From Progne subis subis (Eukaryota > Chordata > Aves > Passeriformes > Hirundinidae), in NCBI GenBank assembly GCA_022316685.1, contig JAKJHU010000168.1:434001-498000 (forward strand): a stretch of 64,000 bases of DNA, given 5' to 3'. The notes under the pieces are model-generated. The model saw only the letters and a program-made list of their open reading frames with translations. It did not search any database and was not told the origin of the DNA. The position numbers and the translations under genes were made by a program. Below, one piece after another: positions 48,174 to 60,100 of the stretch. The stretch's first letter is position 1; every line of letters begins with the position of its first letter.

Positions 48174-51100
48174 GTCAGTGCCTGCTGGCTCCATCCAGAT
48201 GGGGACAGAGGGTCTATGAGGGCTGAGGGTCCCTACGGGGGTGGTGCTGGATCCTGGGAAGGAGCACAGGAATGTGGTAAGTGAAGCTGTAGCAAGTTCA
48301 GTTGGAGCTGGTCCAGGTGTTTGCTTGGCATCATCCAGATGTGTCTGCCAATAGCTGATGCTCCCAAGCCCTTGGGATGAGGGCACCCTCTCCCTGGTTG
48401 GGTTCATGGGGAGCTCGTGAAGGTCCAGGGTATTTGGTGGAATGGAGGGGGATGCCCCGTGCTCAGGCCAGCCGTGTTTCTCCTTTCACCCAGTTCCAGA
48501 GCAATGCTGCCCTCTTTGAGGCTGTGGAGCTGCAGGACCTTGACAGGGTGCAGGAGATGCTAAAGCACTACAGCCCTGAGGAGCTGGACCTCAACACCCC
48601 CAACAGCGAGGGGCTCCTGCCCCTGGACATCGCCATCATGACCAACAACGCTCCCATCGCCAGGGCCCTGCTGCAGGCGGGAGCAAAGGAGAGCCCACAC
48701 TGTGAGTTGGGACAGGGAGCTGTGCTGTGCCCGTCACCTGGGTCTCCAGCATGGTGCAGTGAGGCACCACAGGTATTGGATTCAGGTGGGGAGGTGATCA
48801 CTGGGCTCTGGGAGACTGCAGGTGCAGCAGGGCTTGAGGGGAGCCATGCACTCAAATGGAACCCAGGACCAGGACACGGAGGGGAGGATGGGGTCTCGGG
48901 GTGGGAAATTCATTGCCAGCAGAGGCAGAGCTCACCCTAACCTCCTTCTCCTCCCTTTCGTCCTGGGCCCTATGGCCATGCCCACCTTCCCACAGTTGTG
49001 AGCCTGGAAAGCCGCTCGCTGCACCTCTCCACGCTGGTGCGGGAAGCGGAGCAGCGCGTCAATGAGCTGATGGCACAGGTGGTGAACGAGGCGCCCAACG
49101 CTGACTGCTCCGAGAAGGAGAAGCAGCTCAAGGCCTGGGAGTGGCGATTCCGGCTTTACAAGCGCATGAAGGCAGGGTTTGAGCATGCCCGTGAGTGACC
49201 GCAGGAGGGCTGGGGGCTGGGGGGCTGTCCCTGCTCCAGGGGAAGTTGTGGGGCTGTGCGTGGCACCAGCACCCATCAGAGGGTCCCTGCACCCTGTGGC
49301 CAGGACTTGCACTATGGGTGCATGGAGGGAAGAACATGTTCCATCAGAGAATATGTCCCTGGGGCCGGGGAGAGGCCCAAGAGGGATGTGGGGAGGTTCA
49401 GAGTGACCGTCCTCACTGTAGCAGTCCCTGCACTCTCTGTCCCCAGGAGTCCCAGATGCCCCCAGCAGCGTCCACCTCTCTGTGGCCAGCAGCTCCTCAC
49501 TGCAGGTGACCTTCTGGGAGCCCCTAAGTGTCAACTCAGCCGTTGTCACCAAGTACAAAGGTAAGGACCAGGATCCCTGCAGCAGAGCAGGCTCACACAG
49601 CCACGGCAGGTGTCTTGCACCACTTGCACCCCAAGTCAACACAACAGAGCCATGGGCAGTGCTGCCAAGCCCCAGTCAGGACACTTTTATGCTGGAGCAC
49701 AGAAGCAGTTAGGGCTGCTGAACACCTGCACCAAGGCAAAACTTGGGGTGTCACTTGTTGGCTGCCCCCTCATCCTGCACACTGGGAAGACTTTGTTGTC
49801 CTGCACCCCTCACCCACTTAAACCAGATATTTTTGGGTTCTGGAAGAATTTCTTCCATCCCCCATTTCTGAGCCACCAATTAAAGGTGCTGACCTCATCT
49901 TATGTGGCTCGGTGAGGACAACATCTCCCCATTACCTTCCCCCCCTCGTGAATCACCTTTTCCCCTGCCTTCACTCGGCTGCCTCCTTCTCCTGTGCTGT
50001 CTGCAGTCCCTCTGCAGCTGCTGTCTGTGACGCACTGCCCCAGCCCTGGTGGCCTGTCCCCGCTCCAGGGCCTCATGGCACCTTGGGGTCTCTCCTTGCA
50101 GTGGAGTGGAGCTGCTCCCCCACCTTCTCGCCACTGCTGGGAGAAGCTGTGATCGACAAGCTGAAGGACCTGCACTTCACCATCCAGGGGCTGGTGTCGG
50201 TGAGTGCCGGGGTGCCCACAGAGGGCAGGGCTCAGTAGGGAGAGCCCACAGCTGGGAAAAGCCACAGGCCATAGTGCAGCCCACGGGGACAGGATCAGGC
50301 ATTGGCACAGGCTGACCAGGGCAGTGATGGAGTCGTCACCCCTGGAAATGTTCAAAAGACGTGCGTTTGGTACTTGGGGACATGGTTTAGTGGTGGCCTT
50401 GGCAGTGGTTGGACTTAGTGATCTTACACACCTTTTCCAACCTTAACGATTGTTTCTATGATCATTCTGAGCACGAACAAGAGGATGGTGCCACACTGCG
50501 TGCCACAGGCACAGCTTGGGCAGAGCCAAGAGCGTAGGGCTAGGAGAGGCATCTGCCTGTGTGGGAGGCCCTGGGGCCCCCACAAAGGAGTGGGCTCTTC
50601 CATAGAGAGAGAGAGCAAGATATAGGTGAGTAAACTTTCTCCACAGGAGCGTATCAGGGAGGCCCACCTCTAGGTTAGGGTGGGCAAAGTGTGAAGAAAC
50701 CCCATAAGCACTTGCCCCCATGCAAATTTCTCAGCCCCCATTGGTAGAACCCTTCCTTCTTGGTTTTTCCCATTGGTTAGATTTGGATCCTTCCTCTGAT
50801 TGGTTGCTCCTCCCATTCCCTTTCCTATTGGCCCATGTTGTCCCTGCCCCTACAGTTCAGCATAAAAACAGGGCATCCGAGAGCCTCGGGGTCTTTTGGT
50901 GGATTGCTTCTGAGGGATGAAGACCCCTGGGAGACCATAACTGCCTCCTGCCCATTGTTCCTGCACCACCTGAAGAGGAGGTGCCAGGCTAGGCTGCCTT
51001 TGCAGCCCCTGCCCCACTGAAATCACCTGAGCTGTTGAGGCTCGGTTGCCCCACCAACCATCACAAGGGAGCCAAATCACAGGGGAGCGCCTGTGCCTCT

Positions 51101-54100
51101 GAGACCCCAGGTGCCTTTTAAAGGCGCTTCATGGAGGAAGGTCGTGGCACCCCGAAGACCCTCAGGGGCCTCCGGTGGTCAGCGGCATGTCTGCCCCTGC
51201 ACGGCTGCAGCCGCTGACAGTCCCCTCCCACCCTGATGGGGTGCCTGGGGACCCGGCAGTGACAGGCAGAATGGGCCCATTCACTCAATGCCTGATTTAT
51301 CCTCCATCCCCCATCCCACTCCTGTCTGCACCCAGGCTCTTCCCAGGCAATAAATCAGGGGATCATTCCTCTGCCACCTGCACAGTGCAACCTCTTGCCC
51401 CAGCCTACAAGGGGTAGGCAGGCAGGGAGCACTGATCTGAGGAGCAGAGAACACCCTTGGTGAGGTGAAACGGGCTTAGGCACAGCAGCAGTGCCGAGCC
51501 CAGCAGCGCTGTCAGGGCAGGAGCTGCCCTCAGTGTGGCAGGAGGGGCTCGAGCGGAGCCTGGAGCAGCATTGCTGCAAGGAACTGCTCCAAGCCCATCA
51601 ATCACACTCTCAGTGCTGCTTCACAGGCTCCTGTCGCCTTCATGAGTGCCTGGAGGCCTGGCAACATCTGGCAGCTTGACTGGGCTTTAATCAGAGGCTT
51701 TAATCACTGTCACTGTGCTACAAGCCCTTGGCAGTGCTGGGCCAGCTCCCTGTCTCCAGGGACTGGATCCTTAGATGTCCCAGGGCATCACCAGCACCCC
51801 AGTCCACAGAAGCACTGAGTCTTTCAGGCTGGAGCATCTCTGGCAATGGGCATTTGCAATGTCCAGTCCTTCCTCTGTGTGCCCCAAACCCACCCAGCAG
51901 TGCCACAGGGATTCTCTAGTGTCTCATAACAAGGACTTTGTACAGGAGGGGAGGTAAGAGCCGGAGACTCGGGCTGTGGGCTCCCAGCTGAGTGTTCCTC
52001 ATGGTGTACTGGAGCAGAGGGCTGGGGGGAATCCTTCTTGCCTCACCTGCCAAGCCAGGAGAGGTGGGGGCATGCTGAGTGTGCTGCTCTCCTTGCAGGG
52101 CACAGCATACCACATCCGTGTGTCTGCCTACAACATGAAGGGCTGGGGTCCCCCGCAAGCCTCCACGCCCCCCTTCGCCATCCCTTCCAGTGAGTACTCC
52201 CAGGAATGCTCCCACGGGAGCCAGGGGCAGGGGGGACAGGGCAGCTCCCTGTGCCATCCGGGGCTCCCCCTCACTGCTGGGATGTGAGCGAGCGGACCCA
52301 GGGGCAGAGGCAGAATTTGGAGTCTCAGGGCAGGCAGGGAGGCTGTGCCTGAGGGTCTGGGATGCTGCCTCCAGCCAACAGGCGCTTTGCCAAAAGGTGA
52401 TTTTTCAGCCTTGAATTATCCTTGGCACCTGGGAAAGGCTAAGCCATTTCAGGCCACCTGGACCAGCTCATCCCACGGAGGAAGCTAGGAGGCGGATGAG
52501 CCAGCACTCAGAATGGTCCTGGGTGGCAGTGACCTCTCACTCTGTGCCACCACCTGGTCTCTGCCATCCAGCCCAGACCCACGGACCTGCATTCCCTGGG
52601 ATGGGGGTCATGAGCCCCAGCAGAGACCAGCTCTGGGCTGTCAGCACTCTCCTCCCCATGCTGGCTTCAGGAAAAGTGTGAGGATACGGGCACTCGATGT
52701 CACACAAGGCACCCCGGGATGCTGGGTTGAGAAGGGTCAGGAGGACTGAGCTGGAAGGAGCAGCCCAAAGGGTGAAGTTCAGGACTGAGGGGCTCCGAAA
52801 CAGCCTCTGCCACTTGTCACCAGTCCCAAAACGGGTGTGGTGTCCCATGGGATTGGTGCTGTGAATGAGTAAGGAGCAGCGCCGTGGGAGGCTGAGCTTG
52901 TCCCAAGGATCAGGCCATGGAAGCACATCCTGTAGCACCATGCTGCAGGCACCCAGGGAGCAGGGCTGCTGCTCCCGGGAGCAGTGAGGGCACCGAGAAC
53001 AGGTGGAGGTGAGCAGTGATGGGTCAGAGATGGGCAGCACCATGCACAGCTCTGACTGCAGGTCCAGAGAGCCCTGAAATCACCAAAAATCCATTTGCAT
53101 GTCTAGGAATGCACACGGCAAGGGCATTCCCAAATAGCAGTCCACTACCCTGGCTATATCTTGTCCCTGTCATGTTTGCACCCGCTTTAAAAGCCCATTT
53201 GCCACCTCACACAGGTCGCATTCCCTGTGACCAAGATCCAGGTGGCATCCACTGAGTGTGACTGAAGTGAATCAGACATGAGTGGGCTTTATTTATTTTT
53301 ATTGCCAGTAATATTTCTCCCTTCAGTAGAGATCCCTCCCTGGCCCAGCAGAATATAGTCAGGCACCTCCCTGGGTGTTTTTAAAGCTACTAAAAATAGC
53401 GGCAAGTTCTAGCCAAAGTTAACAGAGCTGAACTTTTCATGGAAAACAGCAGCAGGCAGGACACAGGGGGTGTTTAAAGCAATTAATATAAAGTTGAGGG
53501 AGAAGAGCCAGCAGGTCCCCAGCCCTGCTCATGGTCCTGCTGCCCTCCCACAGCGGGTGGAGCTGGTGGGGGTTTATTTATGTTTTTGTCGAGGTAAGCC
53601 CAGCTCCCAGCGCTCATCTGGGGTAACTGGGGAAGACCTGGAGGAAGAGACTGGAAAGAATTTTATTTTTTAAGGCCAGTGAAGTGCAGCGTCAACAGAC
53701 AGAACCTTGTTCCTTCCCTCTCATGCGTCCCTGCCATGCTCTGGGGAGGCCAGGGGTGGCCACAGGGTGCTGTGCAGAGCTGCATGTTCCTGGGAAGAGT
53801 GGCACAAAACTGGGCATCTCCCAGCACACCCAGCACACATGCCATGCTGTGGCATGAGGGGGATACCCAGATGATGTGTGAGGAGGGGATGGGAACCCCG
53901 TTTTCCTCAGGCAGGGCGTGCTGGGGGTGATGCTGCTCTGTCCCCACAGACTGGCGGGAGTATGACGGCCGGGCGCCTCGGCGGAGGGGACAGGCTGAAG
54001 CTCTGGACCATCTGCTGGGCCAGGTGAAGACCGTCCACCAGCACTGCATTTGCCATGGTGAGCCCTCAGCACGGTGCTCCAGGGAGGCTGGGGGGAGGTG

Positions 54101-57100
54101 GGGAGGGGCAGCTGAGTCCCCCAGGGTGGTGGTGTGATCCGCAGTGCTGGGGTGGTGCAAGAATGGGTCTGTGCCATGGATGGGCAGAGCAGGGACACAG
54201 CCCAGGCAGTGGAGACCTCAGCAGAGCCTTCCCAACGGGCTGGCATCAGCTTTTCTTCTCCTGCTGCATCATCCTCTGCTCTCTGCTCCACAGAGCCCTG
54301 CAAGAACCAGCCTCAGAGCAGAAAGCATTCAGTCTCCAAGAGCCTCAAGCACCTCTTCCACCCTGGCAGCAAGTTTCTCAAGACACTGAAGCGGTGAGAG
54401 GCTGGTGCACGGGGTTGGTGAGAGCCCCTGTCCCAGCAGGGCCACAGAGCTGCCCATCCTGAGACCTGTGCCTGCACTCTGGGGGCAGGGTCAGAGCAGG
54501 GTCTGCACCGGGACTGAGCTGGTGATGTCAGTGGAGATGAGTCCCACGGCCCAGAGATCAAATGTTGTCTCTCTTGGTGTCTCCATTTAGACTGGCCAAG
54601 CTGTGCCAGTGCCCAGATCCCTGCACCACCTCTGAGGGTCACCTAGCACCCCACCTTGTCCAAACCCAGAGTGTTCCCTGCACAGTCTGGCCCATCTCTG
54701 TCCCGTGTGCTGCAGGGCCATGGGCCATGGTATCTGCTGGGATACATTGGGTTCCTGTTCCTGATCCCATACCAGCCACAAACCTCTTTTGCCATGGGCT
54801 GTTGGAGAGAAGTGGAGATCTGGGGCAGGGCATCTCCTCTTCCCTCAGGATAGCGACCCTTTGGGAGATGGAGCTGGCAGCTGAGGGTGGCACTGAAGTC
54901 TGTCTTCCCTCCCGTGCAGGGGCCTCTACCTGACAGCCATCTTCTACAAGGACGACAACATCCTGGTGACCCATGAAGACCAGATCCCCGTGGTGGAGAT
55001 TGATGACACCTACTCATGCCTGCTGATGCAGGATTTCCTCTGGCTCACCAAGGTAGGTGGCCAAGGGACCCTGTGCTTGGGCAGAGGTCCAGGAGTGCCA
55101 AGGTGACCCAGGCAGGTTTCAGGCAGCACCGCTGCCCCTCCAGCCCCGACACTGGGGCTTGGAGGTGCAGGCAGCCCATGGACTTGCTGCTTGCTGGGGT
55201 TCAGGGAATTCAGGAAACTTCCAGGGAATGGCATTTCATCCCAAGCCCTGGAAGCCCAAAGATGGGTGACAGACCAGTGCCACACCAGGCAGGCTCTGTG
55301 CCAGGGTGGCTGAGCACTGCCCCTCCACTCAGTGGCTGTTGAACTGCTTCCCCTCAGCATCCTGCCATGGCACCTCTGCCTCTGCTCTAGGATGCACAGG
55401 GAGCTGCTGCCAGCTCCTCCAATGTCAGCAGACTTGGGGAAAGGGCACGTGGGTAGCTCAGGGCCAAAATAATTTGCTGGATGGTCTTTATCTACTGATG
55501 GAGAGTGCTTTCTTCTCCCTCCCCACCTTGGCCAACTTGTACTCAAACTTAAGGTTTCAGTCCTAGATGAAGATGGATGTCTGGGTGGACATGGCTCAGG
55601 ACTGCCCTTGGGTACAGACTCTGGAGACATCTCAGTGCCTGTGGCACGGGGATTTATTTGCACCTCTGCTGAGAGGTGCTGCATGCTCATACACACTCCT
55701 AACCCAAATCAGAGAGGCAAACGATTTCCCCAAAACCCCCTGGTGTGACCCAGCTGCAGCAGTGGTGACACTCTTTGGTGTGTTCAGGTGTCATGTATGT
55801 GGGACGAGATCCTGTGGCTGCGGCAGTGTGTCACTGTGTCCCAGTCCTCCTGCTCCTGCATCCTGCAGACACGCTTCAAGATGCTGCTGGCCATCTCGCA
55901 GATGCAGGTGAGGGTCAGCCCGGGTGGGGAGCAAACATTTTAAGTGGGATGCTGGGGTCTGAGCTCCCTTGGGAGCAGCGTGTGCGTGTACCACAGTCAG
56001 GATAAACCCAGGATCTGCTGGACATGACTGTGTGTCCCTGCCTCATCCTCCCTGGCAGGACTCCAGCCACGGGACAGTGAGGTGCCAGGTGACATGGCAG
56101 ATTCATGAGAACGAGCTGGGGACCATCAGGGTGCTTTTCTGGGCAGACTGGTTTCTGGCAGGCAGCTGCAGGCACATCCCAGCTGCCCAGATCCACCTGC
56201 CCCCAGGATGTCCCCTGACCCTCTGCTTTCTCCTGCCTTCCCACCCTGTCACACAGGGGCTGCTGGGCATCCAGGACCTGGGGCAGGTCTTCTTTGAGCC
56301 CATCAAAGACAAACAGGGCAACATCCTCATCGTCACCCTGAAGGAGGTGAAGACCAACCAGACCTTCGAGAGCGTCCGCTGGGTCCCCATCTGCAAGCTG
56401 CAGACCGGCCGCAAGTCTGTGTCCTCCCCGGAGGAGCCCACTGCTCTGGACACGCTGCTCGTCTCCGTCCAGGTGTGTGATGGGGCAGGGATTGCAGTGG
56501 GCTCCCCTGGGAAACACCAGTACTCCCTGCTCCCCCTTGGCCTGGAAAGGTCACAGCAGAGGGGGAGCAGAGCCCAGCCAGCCCCCAAAAACCCTGTTTT
56601 TTCAAGGGGAGGCATCAAAGTGGTGCCAGATCCACCCTGGAAGCACCAGGTTGTCTTCCTGTGCCACTCCCTTCTCCAGTTGTACTGGCTGTGCTATGGC
56701 ATCAGCACGAGCCCCGCTGTGAGGACTTGCTCAGTCCAGCAGTGCCTTTGTTCCCAGGACAAGCTGGCTTATCACCAGCGGAGCAGCCATGCCCTCTCTG
56801 CAGGCCTCTACCTGGGCTACCTGAAGCTGTGCAGTGCCGTGGATCAGATCCGAGTGCTGGTGCCAGAGCAGCTCCCCAACATCCTGTGCCATGTCAAGAT
56901 TCGCTCCAACCCCAACATCTCCAGGTGGGGTTTGCAGGGCTGCTGAGCCAGGGCAGCCAGGCTGCTGTGTCCCACCCAGGCTAACAGCATCCATCACCTC
57001 CTGCTTCAGCAGCAGCGGAATATTCTCACTTATCCCTGCCGTGCAGCACTCTCAGGCACAGGGTGGGATTGTTAGCGTGTCCTGTGTGGGGTCAGGGCTG

Positions 57101-60100
57101 AACTCGACGATCCTTGTGGATCCCATCCAGCTCAGCATATTCTGTGATTCTGATCCAGCCTAGAGCAAACCAAGTTCCCTCTCTACCTCCACCTCTCTGA
57201 CATCGCTGGGGATGCTTCACTGTCTGGGGGAGAAACAGCCAGGCAAACACAGCTCTCAGAGAAATTGTGTCCACGTCCACCTGAACTGCTCCCTCCTTCA
57301 CCTGTCTGTCTCTGACCTTCTACAGGGAGGAGTGGGAGTGGCTGCAGAAGATGGCCAGTGTGGAGGAGCCTGTTCCCACAGAGCCAGAGGCTGACAGGTC
57401 CCAGAACCCCTTATTCCAGGAGCTCCAAGTGGCCATCAAGGAGCTGATGACCCTGGTGAACATCCCGTTGCAAGAGGTAAAGGCAGGAGCCGAAGTCTGG
57501 GATGGAGGGAGGGGACGGGGCTGTGAGCATGGTGCTGGTGGTTGCAGCAGGTGGGGAACTGCATGTCTGGCCCTCATTCTGGGGTGGAGCACCCAGATTT
57601 TATTGCTCTGCAAACAAGGTGAGTGGTGAGTCTCTCTGCTCAGGGACAGTGTCCACAGGAGCTGTTTGTCCTTCCCACACTGTACCCCCAAAGCAACAAT
57701 AGCAAATCTGGGTTTGTTACTGCTGCCAGTGGTTTGATCCTGGGCAGCACAAGACCAGCCCGCCTCTGCCCCTCCAAAGCAGTCTGGTCCCTGGCCAGTG
57801 CTGCAGCCACTGGGGCCAGACTGAAGAGGGAGAAATCTTCCACCATGCCAAGTATCTGCTGGGAAGCCGCCCATCAGCCCCAATGACAGGGACGTGCTTC
57901 TGGCTGGCCGGCTGGGAGGGCACCTCCCTGCACACCGCTGAGCCATCGCTGGTGGCACATTTTTGACACCCTGCCGTGGTGACTTTGACCAGAAATTTTG
58001 AGACTTCTAGGAGAAATTAAAGACGAAGTGATGAGATTACGCAGATTATGCCAGAAGCAAGGAGCCTCTGGTTGTGTGCTGAAGCTGCAGTGTCCTGTGG
58101 CTGCAGGTGGTCCCTGAGGACTGCTCTGTGCACGAGGACTGGGCAGAGGCCCCACCAGGTGATGTGTGCAGCTGTTACCTACACTGTCTCCTTGCAGGCC
58201 AAAGACTTCCGTCTGTACAGCCAAGAGGTGCTGGACTTTGGGGATCAGGTCTCCTTCCTGCTGCTGCTGCCTCCATCAGACGACGTCTGCACTGCTCCAG
58301 GCCAGAACAACCCCTACACCCCTCGCTCTGGCTTCCTCACACTGCCACTGCAGATCTTCGAGCTGGGTGAGGAGAGGGAATGCCAAAACCCAACCCTGCT
58401 GGTCCCCCTGTCCTCTGAGGTCTCCTGAGAGCTGGGCTGGGCAGTGGGGTGTCCAGAGTTCCCTCACTCCCTGGGGAGGAGGGGTGTACTGAGGGCTGTC
58501 CAGGTGGACTGATGGACAGTGTTATCTCCTCACCTTGGGTGATAGGGAGGAACTTGTAGGATATCCACAGCATGGGACCTCATGTTTTTCGTCCCCCCTC
58601 TCGTTTCCTCTTCCAGTCCACTTCTTCACGTACGACAGGGAGTTCATTACGCAGTACTGCCAGGTGTCCGCCCTGCTGGAGCTGGAGTCACTCCTCTCCC
58701 AGCAGAGCCTCAGGGAGGCCTTCTCTGATGCCGAGCTCTCCACTGCCAAGCAGAGGCACCAGCAGGTTCAGGACTACATCCAGGTATGGGGTGGGAGCCA
58801 GGCTCGACAGTGCCCCTGACCTGCCAGGACTCAGGCAGCAGCATCTGCACCAGGGCTTCTCCCTGGTCATGGTGGCCCCAGGAGATTTCTCTGATGTGGC
58901 TGATGGGCAGCAACAGGCTGGTCTTTCATAGATTCATGGAATGGTTTGGGTTGGAACAGATATTAAACCTCATCCGGTTCCACCTTCCACTATCCCAGGT
59001 TGCTCCAAGCCCTGTCCAACCTGGCCTTGGACACTGCCAGGGATCCAGGGGCAGCCACAGCTTCTCTGGGCACCCTGTGCCAGGGCCTGCCCACCCTCAC
59101 AGCCTACGACTCCTTCCCAGTATTCCATCTAACCCTGCCCTCTGGCAGTGAGAAGCTATTCCCCCTTGTCCTGTCACTCCAGCCCCTTTTCCAATCCCTC
59201 TAGGGCCTTGTCCCAAGTCCCTCTCCATCCTCTTGGAGCCCTGTTAGGCACTGGAAGGGGTTCTGAGGTCTTCCTGGAACCTTCTCTTCTCCAGGCTGCA
59301 GTTGCTTTATGAAGCAGCTTCTTACTGCAATGATCACATTAAAAATCCCAAAGAGAAACTCAAAAGCTTCTGCAGTGCACATGCCCTCCTTGCTATAGGC
59401 ATGGAGGCCTACAAGTGCATTTTGGGACGGACTTGCAAAAGAACCTGCCACACTACCCCTGTCCCCAGCACCCCTGCTGAACCAGCAGCTGCATGCTCCT
59501 CCTATCTTGAGAGCACTTTCTTTTCATTTCCCAGCTCAGGGATTCCCCCAAAGCTCTGGGGAGTGGTGTGTGTACAGACCCCGTGTTTTGCCGTGGGACT
59601 TTCTTGTTGCTGTAGTCTGCTGTGTGAAAGGGCTCCTCCGTTTCCTCTGTTGGCAGCAAATGGAGGAGATCTGGCGAGAGATGCGCTGGATCATGGATGT
59701 CCTGCAGCACGCCCGCTACAAGCAGCCCTCCTGTGGGGTCTCTCTCAGTGGCTTCCTCAGCGAGGCCGGGGGGCCACTGAAGGAGAAAACCCAATCCTCC
59801 TCGTCCCACCCTGACCACCTTCCATCCCCAGTGCCCTCACCAGAGACCAGCCGCAAGCTCAACTCTGGTAAGGACCCGGCTGCACCCAGCTCCAGCCTGG
59901 TGGGCTCAGGGGCTGCCCGTGCTCAGTGGCTCAGGGTGGCTGCGCCTGAGGTGCCAGCAGGGCCGGAGCTGGGAGTCGGGCAGGGCAGTCGGTCTCAGCC
60001 AGGGCAGGACCCGCTCTGCCTGTGCCATGGGGAGCGCAGCTCGGGTGTGCCACAAGGGGGTTTAGTAAACCTCAGAGGCTTCCTTGGGTCCCACCTCAGA

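Noticed and set aside
51340..51360. AATAAA at about 51349 as a polyadenylation signal
   Set aside because: Could be the end of a longer LTR, but no supporting downstream element or transcript; left as a note in the LTR entry.
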